NCBI RefSeq assembly: GCF_002105155.1 | Contig: NW_019028981.1 | Span: 1,342,501 to 1,406,500 of the forward strand | Direction: 5' to 3' | Source of the DNA: Lobosporangium transversale | Lineage: Eukaryota; Mortierellomycota; Mortierellomycetes; Mortierellales; Mortierellaceae | Length of the DNA stretch: 64,000 nt | Shown: one piece after another, positions 11,728-23,187 of the stretch | Layout: every line of letters starts with the position of its first letter | Position numbering within the stretch: position 1 is the first letter of the stretch | The notes under the pieces: generated by a model | The model's input: the letters and a program-made list of their open reading frames with translations, nothing else | Databases searched by the model: none | Told to the model about the DNA's origin: nothing | Translations under genes and position numbers: made by a program

Positions 11728-14047
11728 CTAAAGGGCCAAATCGCTTTGTTTAAGCTCACCAAAGCATATGTGCCTGACTTCCGGATATTCAAGAGCCTTG
11801 AGCTTGTGGTTTGGTAATCCATGTTTCCCGGAAGCACCTTCGCCAAAATCACCCCTTCCACAAATGTAGATAACCTTGAAGTCTTTGCGGAGAATTCCGT
11901 CCTTTTTGACTTCAAATCTCTTCCTGATACCTCTTCCGATCAAAATTGCTTCGTGGAACCCACCAAATGCAGCGTCCAGATATTCCTCGATTTGATTCTT
12001 GGCACCAGGTCCTTTGTCAAAAGCAAGCTCAATCATTGCTGATTCCTTATCATAAGTTTTAAAGTCTCTGACCGACACTTGAATGAACCTGTAGCCTTGG
12101 ATGAAACTAAACCGCTCATAACCTACATAACAACGCACTAGAATACCCATGCCATCTCTACCAAGCATTCTGGGAGGTTTCTGCATTAGTTCGTATCCTG
12201 TGGCTCCCAGATCCACGTCCAATGGATTTTCACCTGCAAGGTTTGTCGTTTGGAGTACCAATCCAGGGCTACGAATAAGTTGCTGAAACAAGACATCCTC
12301 AAATCCTGCGCCATCCAGGTTTTTTCGATACATTTCGGGTAAAGGACATGTTTTGTATAAGTCCAAAAGTGCAGCCTTAGCTGCTGGAGTAGTTGGACTG
12401 TACGATAATGAATCTTTATACTCGTGTCCATATACTAATCCATAGTCAAGGAAGCAGCAATCAAATGACGCATGAGGTCGATATTTTCCAGGCAGGAAAA
12501 TCTTTGCAAGCGCGAGGCGGGATCCATCCTGTGAACTAGGTGGAAGCTTCCTGTAATGGTTTTCTATAGCGGAATAAAGTTCATCACGTCGGCGATTGTT
12601 GAATAGCTGTAGTTTCTCCTTAACATCCTCAACCGTGAGGGGGCCCGCTCCAATCTCTTTTTTCTTTGTTTGTAACATTTCAATCTCTTTTATAAAATTA
12701 ACGAACTCGCGTGGCATATAGTTGGGGATGCTTGCGATTCCACCTTTTAGCAAATATATAGGATTGCGAACAGATATATCAAGCCTCCTTACAGTTGTTT
12801 CCAGTAACTTATTGAATACTTGTAGCGACAACGGACCAACATGAATGAGGCATTCTGGTGCATCTAACTTAAGATAAGATCTCTCAAGTGCTGCATTATT
12901 TATGAAGACTGCTCGCGCATTTGCCTCGTTCCAAAAGCTGAAAGAGTCTAAAAGCTCCAAATTCAGAAGCCATGAGGCTGCAGCAAGCTTGCCTTCTGAG
13001 GACATAGCACCGTGTTTGTCGACAACGAGGAGTGTTTCTCGACCCTTTTACTGGAGTAGGCGACCCAATATATAGCCGGCGCATGTAACTGGAACAAGAT
13101 TCACAATAGGCTGCAATGTGCCTCCGAAATCAACCAGTTCAGAGAGCTCCCGTGATCTTAGAATGTCTTGATTGAGGGCCAGAAGCGTTGACAGATTGCG
13201 GTTGATGCCTGCTCTGAGGTTTCAGTATTACTAGGGGCTTCCGCGTCAGCAATGTAAAGGACTGGCCATCCATGCGCGTATGCCTTGGCGGCAAGGAACC
13301 ATGCGATATGCGACTTTTCGACACCCGTCGGACCCGATATGCATTTTTGTTTTGGACGTCGACTTTTACTCGTAAGCTCTTTCCATAAATCCATCATCTG
13401 CTCAGTCACAAAGAATTCATGGCCCTGATATCCCTCCCCAAAGGACTTTGGGGTTTGACCAAGATTCATTGCTGTAATTTGATCTCCAGCTTCTACCTTC
13501 AATAGCGTAGAGAAATCCGTGCGCGGCTTTGGTTTGAAGTCGTTGCTCTCGAGCATAGCTCTTATAATACGAGGCTGCGGCACGTTAACAATAATGTGAA
13601 TGCAACCATTTGCTGCACCATCTGGAAAATAAGTGTGGAGCTTTTCACGCTCCTCACCGAGCAACACAAGCGATTTTTCAGGTAGGTTCTCCAATTCTTC
13701 CTCCTTTACACCGCCAGGGACAAGGCTGAGAGAGATATCCTTCGGCTTGGTGGAAGGCGATGTGGTAATTTTGGGATAGATGGCATTCTTTAGGAGACCG
13801 ACTATTTTGCTGGAAAGGATCTTTACTGGGAAAGATGTTATTTCCCCTCCGACAATGCAATTTAGCTCCAGCCATTTGGGTGAAGGAGAGGCTCCTGTCT
13901 CTAAAGCCGAGATGGCGCGCTTTTTTTTTGTTTTTGGGGTTGATGCTCGGTTTGTCCGTTTTGTTTATTGGGTGTGGAGATCTTCCCATGATTTTTTCCA
14001 GTTGTTTTATACGGATTATTTCGTGTTTTGCTCCTTGTATCGACCAT
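11728..14047 (-). pseudogene. Crinkler (CRN)-like gene, broken
   Basis: Reads 14047 to 11728. A first segment starts MVDTRSKTRNN and is Lys/Gln-rich. The next has the CRN-type ubiquitin-like header (LNCIVGGEITSFPVKI, near 13875-13825). A large middle part then carries a P-loop NTPase signature (GPTGVEKSHIAWFLAAKAYA) near 13335-13275. The C-terminal domain (13005-11728, 425 codons open) continues the CRN architecture known from early-diverging fungi. Three breaks are visible: a frame change at the A9 run 13921-13929; a one-base frame loss near 13181-13190; an in-frame TAA at 13048-13050. The P-loop also lacks the glycine before Lys (GVEKS). CRNs are effector-like proteins; an inactive copy is the simplest reading. 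A homopolymer sequencing error or short intron could explain the first break, but not all three. Confidence 0.82.
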
Positions 14048-15692
14048 TGTTAATTGTGGTGAGTATGCGAAGCAGGGTTTGGTTAAATGAACAAAGATAT
14101 AAGGATAGGCAATGAGGATATAGTGATTAAAAGGAGAAAAGATGTGATGCCTGGAAAATCTGTTCCTTTTATACGTTCCTTCTGTCAATCCAACTGCTCT
14201 GTGTCATTGAAACTTTGCCATTTGAGGAAATTTTAACGCAGATTTTCGCTATTGAGGCACGCCGTATTCAAGAACGTGCCTATGTCCAATCCCTTGAAGG
14301 CCAGGCGATTTTTGACCATTGAAAAAGCACTCTATGCCCCACAACGATTCTCTCAACAAGAACATAACAACAAACGAACACTCAAGCCTCCACGACCCCA
14401 TATGTTATTAAGCAAAGTAACATAAAGCAGCCGAGGACTTTGCGAGTCAACGAATGGGTCCATAAATAACCATCTCATCTTTTCCAGACCCTCTAAAGAC
14501 CCATTCAAGATATTGTGTTTCGTCTGACTCACCCTCTCTCTAAAGCTAAGCGCCTGAGGACACCAAAGAGGAGGGCTTCCTGGACTCAATAAACACAAGA
14601 TTCATGTTCATCAAATTCATCCTACAACTTTCCAAACTAAGCCTTGAATGCCCGTATAGTTTTGTCAGCGCTTGTGAGTGTTAAGCCCAAGTAAGCCCTG
14701 CGTAGAAGATCAGGCTCCGTTTAGGAAAGGTTGCAAAGGAGCATCTTTATAGCGGAGCCTCCAAGGGCTGCTCCTATTCTAAGTTAGCAGATAGACGATC
14801 CCCATGTGAAGATGCAGCCAAAGATATTTAACATCGTTCAGGTGAATAAATTGCCTCTTGATCTCCTAGACTTTTAATAAAATATTTCATTAATATATTT
14901 GTATTCAGCAATGAAAGCGAAAGAAACAAGGATATTCTTTTGAAGTACATGTACTCTTTATTTTTTCTATTTTCTCTTCTACTTTTTATTTTTCCAACTG
15001 ACGTTAAGAATATTGTGTTTTTTTCACGGAAGCAGCTCGGAACGATTGGTGATAGTATCTGCAGCAATCTCTCATAAAAACCGGAAAGGGAAAGCTGGCG
15101 CCAGCACACAGTCCATTAACGGGATCGGAGAGCATACACTTTCTAGGGGTATGTTTTAGCATTATGATCCGGTTCTAGGACGTCTGGATAAGGCCTTTAA
15201 CTAGCGGATGCATGCATTTTAGAAGAATACGGGGAACCTTCAGCGTGGCTGAGAAAAGTGGCCTACAGAGCAAACACATATCAGCCAGACTTTTCCCATA
15301 GCAGTGGAATGATCCAATCCTACTTTGTGCAAAAGATAAGTAGAAGCTACTTTTTTTTTTTTTTTTTTTGTTACTGTTACTCTCTCTGATCCAATCTTCC
15401 TTTGGGGGTGCGCTCACTTGGTTATTTGATTGTTGCAGTCAATGGATACTGTAGTGCCCATCCAGTGAGGACTTTCTTGAATAAGTTCGACAAAGCACCC
15501 GATTTACCTCCACGGTGACGTAATTCAGGCATTTATTGTGCTGTTCCCACTAAGACTCGCCCAAATAAACAAGATCTCCCTCTCACCTTCGCCCGAACCC
15601 TCACTAATTGAGCCATTCCCCCACCAGCCTCCACTTTTCTTTCCTCCCTTTTCCCTTCCCTTCTCCGCCAAACCCTCTATAATACATAAACC
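14048..15692. other. Gene-free accessory stretch and MRPL15 promoter
   Basis: About 1.6 kb with no gene I can support. Short frames at 14190-14320 (plus) and 14353-14598 (minus) have protein-like composition but match nothing I recognise, so they may be relics of mobile or effector genes. The last 250 bases are the promoter and leader of the mitochondrial ribosomal protein gene, C/T-rich from about 15560. Confidence 0.4.
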
Positions 15693-16216
15693 ATGTCGAT
15701 GCATCGCTTGGTAACAAGGCTTTCAGGCCTTGGCTTATACCCTACCTCAGCCACAGCCACAGCCTCTCTTCGGACTTGTGTCACTACAGCCTCAGTATCC
15801 CGTTATTCAACCGTTGTTCCTGGAAAAGTTGATCTCTCCAACTTGAGTGACAATCCTGGATCGAAATCACAGGTATACATTGAAAAAAATAGACAACAAA
15901 CAACGAACACAATGGACATTTAGATTAATTTAAGGACGAGGAGATCATTTAGGCAACAACAAAAAAGTCAAACTCGGTCCAGTATCTTAATCTTCATTAT
16001 TGCTATTACTATCATTGTTACTATTATATAATAGCGTCTCCGTGTAGGTCGTGGTCAAGGTTCAGGAAAGGGTAATACGGCTGCTCGGGGTCATAAAGGT
16101 CAGAAGGCTCGTGCCGGAAACAATGGTCAACCAAAGCCTGGTTTCGAAGGTGGTCAAACTCGTTTGATCGATCGTCTTCCAAAGCGTGGATTCAAAAACT
16201 CGTAACGTTATTCTTT

Positions 16217-16248
<32 letters not shown>

Positions 16249-16891
16249 CCTTTTTTCTTTCCTTTTTGTCAATTCCCAATAATTGACATCTCCAATTAAC
16301 AATGGGACCTATGTGATCCATCTTCCAATAGTGAACACAAGGACTATCAACCATTGAATCTGGATCGCCTTCAATACTGGATCGAATCAGGACGTATTGA
16401 TCCTACACAGACTATCACCATGAAGCATCTTTTGGATTCACGATGCATCCATAAAATTCAGGATGGCGTTAAGCTCTTAGGAGATGTATGACATCGTTTT
16501 TGTTTCTTTTCTTTCTTTCTTTCTTTCTTTCTTTCTTTCAAAAAAAAAAAAAAAAAAAAAAAAAAAGCTGATCAGATTGTATTCTATTTCACTTTTTTTT
16601 TTTTTTTTTCTTCCCACATGACAGGGTAAGGCAGAGTTCAAGATCCCAATCAATATTGAGGTTTCAAGGGCTTCCAAATCAGCTATCAAGGCGGTTGAGG
16701 CAGCAGGTGGCAAGATCACCAGCGTTTATTATAATCAATTGGGCTTGCGTGTCTTGACCAAGCCTCACAAATTTGAAGAGCTGCCTAAATTCGCACGACC
16801 TATGAAGAAGAAGGACATTGCCTTTTACACAGATGAAGCAAATCGTGGATACTTGGCTGGAAAGACTGAAATCGTCGGCATGGATCATTAA
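15693..16891 (+). CDS. MRPL15: Mitochondrial large ribosomal subunit protein uL15m
   Basis: Structural protein of the mitoribosome large subunit (MRPL10 in yeast). Four exons: 15693-15872, 16035-16201, 16332-16485, 16625-16891; 255 residues. A mitochondrial presequence opens the protein ([14 protein letters not shown]). The uL15 signature follows: [20 protein letters not shown], then the Gly-rich [19 protein letters not shown]. The conserved C-terminal half contains [20 protein letters not shown]. Intron 2 holds a 30-T run, and intron 3 a CTTT repeat followed by a 28-A run. Two splice junctions split codons and rejoin in frame. Confidence 0.95.
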
Positions 16892-17155
16892 AGACTTTTT
16901 TATTTTATGAGTGCATCTGGAGGAGAGACAAGGAAGTGAGAAGGAGAGGAAGATATTAGAAGACTGGCATTTTGTTTTTTTTTTGTTCTTGTTCATTGTT
17001 ATTATAAAAATAAAGAAAGATATTGTTTATTATAGGCATGACTTTTTATGAATTCCATAAGAGTCAAATCACTTTTTTTATTATTATATGATAATTATTA
17101 TTATAATACAATTGGACACAGTTTTCAGGGAGGGGTCCAGATGTGTAAAGATGTT

Positions 17156-18608
17156 TTAGAAATCAGCGCCTTCTAATGCTAGAGCCTTGAGAGACATGGA
17201 TACTTCGTAATATTCTTCTACAACTTCTGCTACTGGTGATGGGGTAACCACAGAGGCTGATGACATCGCTGGAGATTGTTTCACCATATTGGACGTATTG
17301 TTGTTATTGTTACGATCCTGCTGCTGCTGCTGTTGCTGCTGCTGTTGCTGCTGCTGTATTGCAGGTGAGTTATTTTCTGCTGTATTATTATTATTACCAC
17401 TGTTGTCATTGCTGTTCGATTCATCTGGCCTTTGTCCGGTACTGGATGAAGAGGCATCACCATCTTTACTAGCTGTAGCTCCTGTTCCCGAAACTTCCGT
17501 TGAACCATTGTCACCACTTGGTTCATGGATAATAGAGATAACGTGGGACATCACAGAATCCTGATCATTTGATCCACTAGCTGAGGTAGAGCCAGAATTT
17601 GATCCGCTCACTTTGACACCAGAAGGAGAAGGAGATGATGACGACGTCAGCGGCGGTGTATTTGCAGCACTGGGGTTTTTACTAGATGATCGAACACCTA
17701 GACCAGTCATTGAACTAGGAGAATCTCCTGACTGATCCTGTTGTTGTTGTTGTTGTTGTTGTTGCTGCTGCTGCTGCTGCTGTTGCTGCGACTGTTGTGT
17801 TGACGTGCTAGAGGGGCTCAACAGTCCGCGTTTGTTTCTTATGGCGCTGATGGTAGGCGTAGGAAGAGTCGTTGTCCTTGATCCAAGCCCTAAGGAACCT
17901 GTGAGATCTGTCCGGATAGTATTCTTAATATTACTGGGTCGATCACGCATATTACCCATGGCAGAGGATCGACTAGCGTGGCTCATGAGACCAGTTGGAG
18001 CTGACAGGGTTGGATCTCTAGTGTTAGTTCTTCCTTCTCCTCCTGAATTGTTTCCGCTACTTGATCCTGATCCTGAGGTGCTGGTATTTGAAGAATGATT
18101 TGGATTGATGGATCCCTCGCCTCCTCCTTCAGTCATGGTGGTATTTGCAGAGGCGGAAGTAGTGTTGTTAGTGCTATTACTGACAGTAGGTTGATTCTGA
18201 TTGTTTCCTTGCTGCTGTTGCTGTGTATATCCCTCGCCCTGTTGATTCGGAAACATGACGACAGGCGAGTTACGGCTACTATGACCTGAGAGAACAGGTG
18301 AGGATGCAGGTAAGGCTGATGTAGTGCTGGATACGTTGGAAGCAGCAGCAGCAGCAGGAGGGATTGTAAATTTGAGTTTCAGTGTAGGATGCTTTTTGAA
18401 TGTGATCTGACCCTCCCAAAGCCAAAGTGGGATTGGTTTTGAAATCTCGATTTCGGAACTGAACTTTTCAACAAACACAGCTTCTTCTGAACTGATCACT
18501 CCTCCACGCAAGTATCTTTTTTTGGAGGGAATGAGTGGTTTTATCAAAGAATTAGGAAAAATAAAAAACTAGTTAGAGAAGAGGATGATTCCTTTTGAGA
18601 CGAGTATG

Positions 18609-18690
<82 letters not shown>

Positions 18691-19204
18691 GCTATTATGC
18701 TGTGTTGTTATATGTTACCTTAGAAACTCCCCCATGGCGGATGGAACACTCCAGGTTTGAAGCTTGCGAAGACAACAAACGACCAATCCGGTGACGCTTG
18801 CTCCATCCAGACAGTGGATATAAATCGGTAAGTTCTCTTGATCAATGATAACCTATCATATCATGTCATATCATACCATTCCAAGTCGTTCATGTCAATC
18901 AAAAAGAAAAAGAAAAGGAAAAATAAAATAGAATAAAATGAAATAAAATAAAAAAATAAAACAAAGCTTTACCTGAACTGCTTCGACAGCACGATTATAA
19001 GTGAGGGGTACATTATCCTTGACTTTATCCACTGGCAAATGGATCGATCGGATTCCTTGTTGAGCACAGAATCCCTGAAAGATAGCATCTGGTGCATCAG
19101 GAATAAGTGAAAGGATCGTCTTGAGCTTCAGTCTACGTGGATGTTTGTTTATGAAATGTCTTAGTCTTGTTTCCTAGTACCATTGAATAACGCGAAAAGT
19201 GGGG

Positions 19205-19238
<34 letters not shown>

Positions 19239-19366
19239 CGTTTCCCATACCGCTTGAGGTAGCGTAGATTGCGTTGCTTTGGATATGCACCCCTATAGAC
19301 CTCATGTTCCACTGTACCAAATCGGAAGGGTGGAATGAGTGGTGATGGAGACCATGAAGCAGACAT
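17156..19366 (-). CDS. OCA6/SIW14-family atypical tyrosine phosphatase with long polyQ/polyN tail
   Basis: Four exons (19366-19251, 19132-18973, 18834-18719, 18515-17156), 583 residues. The first about 160 residues form a plant/fungal atypical dual-specificity phosphatase domain. FGTVEHEVYRGAYPKQRNLRYL opens it in two conserved pieces, then LKTILSLIPDAP, and the active-site region IYIHCLDGASVTGLVV. In classical enzymes the loop is CX5R; here the seventh position is Val, as in a degenerate or inactive loop, so activity is doubtful. In yeast the Oca proteins act together in inositol pyrophosphate and stress signalling. From about residue 200 the chain is low complexity: Ser/Asn/Thr-rich with two Gln runs encoded by CAG/CAA repeats (about 17740-17800 and 17320-17356). 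The upstream TTG at 19378 is not needed; ATG 19366 starts the protein. Plus-strand Leu- and Cys-rich frames over it are shadows. Confidence 0.82.
18613..18690. repeat. (ATT)26 microsatellite in intron
   Basis: About 26 uninterrupted ATT units inside the last intron (18516-18718) of the OCA6-like gene. It is the longest triplet tract in the window and fills more than a third of that intron. Confidence 0.97.
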
Positions 19367-19489
19367 GGAGATGTGCAAAATGTAAAATGTTATGAAAGGT
19401 GCAGAAAGTCCTGTACCACAAGTTGCACAGGCTCTATGCTTTTATAGACACTTGTGTTTTATTAATGATCGGTCACACTTAAATCCGTG

Positions 19490-20575
19490 TCACGGCTCAT
19501 AGACAACATCTGTCCTAAGCACATACTTGAACCCTCGGTTTACCAACAGGGCCTCGTGGAGCATACAATCATCGCCATGCTTATGCACCAACAGCATCCC
19601 TCGCTCTGGCTTCACAGCGACCCCTCCATTCGGAAGTACATATGAAAATGAGGATCCAGAATTACTACTATTGCCATTGCTTTTGCTACTGCTATTGTTC
19701 TCTTGATTGTTGGAGGCTGATACTGACGCTTTTGATCCCTTTTTCGATTGTTTGCCACTTGCTCCTCCAGCTCCTTCTGCTGGCAATGTCTTCATACCCT
19801 TGGGGTAAAAGACCGTCTCACCTCCCAAGAGTTCTGAATCCCGTTCACCATTGAGATAGATCAAAACTGTGTACTCAGAAACGGTCTCGCCTAATTGATC
19901 CGAAATATCTGTCACGGACTCGTCGTAATGAGGACCAAAGGATTGACCGGTTTGATAACGATACATTCGGATATTGTGACTCAACCCAACTGCATGGCGT
20001 ACTCTCTTCTTGTTCCTGGGACCTGATGTCTAAAGTAAAAAAAAAAGAGATTGAGCTTGTTATCTTTCTGTTCTGAAAAAAAAAAAAAAAAAAAAAAAAA
20101 GAGAGAGAGGTTCCACAACGAGGGCTTTTTTTTATTTTACAATGCTTTCTCCATGGACGCTTTCGAGTCCGTATTTAGGATGTTGCCACAATTCTGTCCA
20201 TCGATCCCGTAATCCACACTTGTTCCATAACATGCTTGCAAATTCCTCTGATTGAAATTGGATACGATCATTGTCTCGGAATGCATATCCTGGTTTAGGG
20301 ACTGGACGTGGCCGAGGCTTAGTTGGGTCGATCTTGTCATCGATCTGGATCTTCATCTCTTGTTGAATATATTCAATCAAGGAACCTGTGTCCTGAACAG
20401 ATAAGAAATTGGGGAAAACCAACACCTGAGTCGGTCCAAGGACTGTGACCCAACGTGGAGCTGGTCGAGTGGACGAATAAGAGGGCGATGATAAACGCGG
20501 CCATTCTAATAAAGACGTTTGTTCCTCTGTCTCAAGGGTAGAAGCATCGTCGCATGTGAGTTTCTGGTGTTGCAT
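19490..20575 (-). CDS. 2-oxoglutarate/Fe(II) dioxygenase, prolyl 4-hydroxylase-like
   Basis: Two exons (20575-20141, 20029-19490), 324 residues. The C-terminal half has the P4H-type catalytic core: MYRYQTGQSFGPHYDESV supplies the HxD iron ligands, and LLVHKHGDDCMLHEALLVN is followed by RGFKYVLRTDVVYEP, supplying the distal His and the Lys/Arg that binds 2-oxoglutarate. A Ser/Lys/Asn-rich insert (about 240-280) sits between the ligands. The N-terminal half has WVTVLGPTQVLVFPNFLS, the usual lead-in strand of soluble fungal P4H-like enzymes. No signal peptide is visible, so a cytosolic or nuclear role is more likely than collagen-type hydroxylation. The longer frame upstream begins with TTG; ATG 20575 is the first ATG. 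The substrate is unknown. Confidence 0.85.
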
Positions 20576-20661
20576 GTGTGAAATGAAAAGCTTCAATAGA
20601 TGCAAAATAAAAATAAATTAATAAAAAATAAGAATAAAAATATTTTTTATTTCGTTTTTTT

Positions 20662-21532
20662 TTATTCAAAGTACGTCCAGTTGTGGGTGGCTGCTTCAAA
20701 GTATGCCTTATCATGCGACAGGAACTCTTCGATCGACATGGGCTGTTCTAGCGTTAGGATACCTGCCCCGTGACCACCAACCTGGGTCTCCATGCATTGG
20801 AACCCCTCTGCTTCCAGCAATCGTTTCACTTCAGCTACGGTCTCTGGGCTGACATCTAGGTTTCCCCAGAAAAAAAAAAATTATACGCGTTAGGATATCA
20901 AATATCAAATTTAATACTTGCTGATGTTGGTCTTTTTTTTTTTTTTTTTTTTTTTTTGGTGCCATTACCATCTCGGATCAGAGTCAATGCACACCCTCCA
21001 CCTCCAGCTCCAGTTAGCTTGGACTTGAGACCAATCCTGGAAGAAATCTCACGCACCTTCTCGAGCACTGGATGCGATACACCCAATGCTGTCAACAATC
21101 CGTGATTCACGTCCACCAATTCCTAGTAAAGATGATGATGAAAAAGGTTATTAAACAGATATTAAAAGTTTCGAATGTTTTTTTTTTCTGTTTCTTCTTT
21201 TAGCTCATCTTACTCCAAAGCGTGTCAATAAATGGGATCTATCCAATCCAGGCTGACTAAAGAGTTCTTCGCAAGAAACACTAATCTCATGGATAGCATC
21301 CAACATTGGATTAACAATATTAGGGAACTAGAAAAAGATAAAACAAAACAGGAATATATCAGGCTTCCATCGGTAGATTGATATCTTGAAAATCTGGAAA
21401 ATCTGCAGTATGAGAAGAATAAAGAAAAAACCCCTTACTTTATCATGTAGCTTTCTAACATTAGCAACCTGAACTTGCGTTTCTCTTGGGACACGCGTAT
21501 TTGTAAGAAGGAACCTCAACGACTGGAATCTG

Positions 21533-21565
<33 letters not shown>

Positions 21566-22554
21566 GGTTAAAGAATATCCATATATAATAAAAGTTGGAG
21601 ATAGTCCTTACTCCTACAAAGCTGAGCAATGCATTTGAGAAACTTTACCCAGGCAAGGGCTTAATCTTTTCACCCTTCTTGAACATGACAGCTCCCCCAA
21701 GTGTGCTAACTGTGTTATCGATTCCACTTGGATTCCCATGGATCACCTTCTCTGCTTGAAATGCCCATTGATTCACCAAATCGCGTTGCTCTGCCACTGT
21801 CCATCCCGCTGTTATTGATGATGACAAATGTCCATTCAGTTGAAGTAAGGCGGTCGCTAAACAAACGCTGTATGATGCAGATGAACCCAGACCTGCTCCC
21901 ACAGGAAGATCCGATCGTACACTAAAGTCGTATCCAGAACTGGCAATCTCATCCGTCGAAAGGTATGAATGAAGGTATAAAAGTGCAACGGCTGCATGAG
22001 ATCTGTTCGTATGCTCTGCCAAGTCCACAAACTTTGTCAATTGATCCACAAGTTCGGTATTCATGGTCGAAGGAGGATAAGGGTATCCTTTTTAATAATG
22101 GTTATTGATCGTCAAGGAATAGAAAAGAATCTCAATGAGACATTAGTGATGGTTTGGACGAGTTATGGGAAGAGTAACGCCTTTTTTTTTTATTACTTCG
22201 CACTGTCCTGATCCAATTGAGGGATATAGTTACCTTCCCACCGCGCTTGACGTGGAATATCACTTGATCGCCATGTCCTGACAAGTTGCACATCTGGGAA
22301 ATTCACTTCAATAGCACCGTCTGTCCTTTCTTGAACCAGATTGTAGGATCGTAGACCCAAAGAACCAGCGGTTGCCACCTTTATTTTTATTTTTATATTT
22401 CATTTTCACAATAAGGGACAACGTTAGATGACTGTTTCAGGGTCGCACAGACATATTTGGCCTGAGAGAGTTCGATGAGTACCTTGCTGTAGACTACAGC
22501 GTGCTCGCCAAACAAGATGACCTTGCCAGGTGCAGATGTAAAGTAAGACGGCAT
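20662..22554 (-). CDS. ERG12: Mevalonate kinase
   Basis: Phosphorylates mevalonate to 5-phosphomevalonate in the isoprenoid/sterol pathway. Seven exons: 22554-22483, 22378-22204, 22087-21649, 21529-21439, 21327-21214, 21122-20969, 20855-20662; 412 residues, the family length. GHMP-kinase motifs are intact: substrate motif SAPGKVILFGEHAVVY near the start, ATP-binding LPVGAGLGSSASYSV with NPSGIDNTVSTLGG in the middle, and KLTGAGGGGCALTLIRDD near the end. Only one junction is unusual: exon 2 must end at a GTGCGA donor to keep frame. The gene stops 86 bp upstream of the start of the dioxygenase gene on the same strand, so their UTRs or promoter must overlap. Confidence 0.95.
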
Positions 22555-23187
22555 GAGGCAGTAAGAAGTATTGAATTACGAGATGAGGAGAGATGAGTTG
22601 AGAGATGGGATTAAAAAAAAAAAAAAAAAAAAACGTTCGATATTTCATCCCATGGGGGTGACTGTCGCGATATGAATAGAATAGGAATGCAAATAGGTGG
22701 AGTTGTGAACGATGAAATAGATTCAAACATCATACGACAAGATAATGAAAGAGGATCCAATAGTATGCAATTACATGCACATGTACTCCGCTCAACCTCA
22801 ACTTTTTCCCATCAACAATCAGAAAAGACATTTAAACTACTTGCAGATGGATATGAAATTAGTTTTTATTGATACGTAAAAGGAAAAGAAACAGAATAAA
22901 AGTGAAAGTGAGGGTAAACTGTTAAACAATAAGGAAGCAATAGTAATGGCAGTAAATAACAAAGAAAAGAGATATGCTATGTGTTGTAATAAATGTCTTG
23001 GAAGAAAAGAGGAAAAAAAAAACTGAAAAGAAGAATGGCGTGAATGAGAGACAACAAAGTGCCAAAAACAAACATCACCCATCTTTTTTGGTATCTGCAC
23101 ATTCATACTCCATTTTCAATGTCATTCGTCCTGTTACTCTGCTTGCCCAACAAGGGAATTGCTCCGAGATAGAGTTGTCCTGTCACT
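22555..23187. other. Intergenic region between ERG12 promoter and desaturase 3' end
   Basis: No gene seen. It holds a 21-A run at 22614-22634 and A-rich sequence at 22860-23040. Minus-strand transcription units lie on both sides, so this is a terminator-plus-promoter spacer. Confidence 0.45.

Noticed and set aside
17260..18289. Plus-strand Cys/Ala/Val-rich frames
   Set aside because: They are antisense readings of the CAG/CAA glutamine tracts of the phosphatase tail.
18585..18794. Plus-strand frame with a run of leucines
   Set aside because: It is the translation of the ATT microsatellite in an intron of the minus-strand phosphatase gene.
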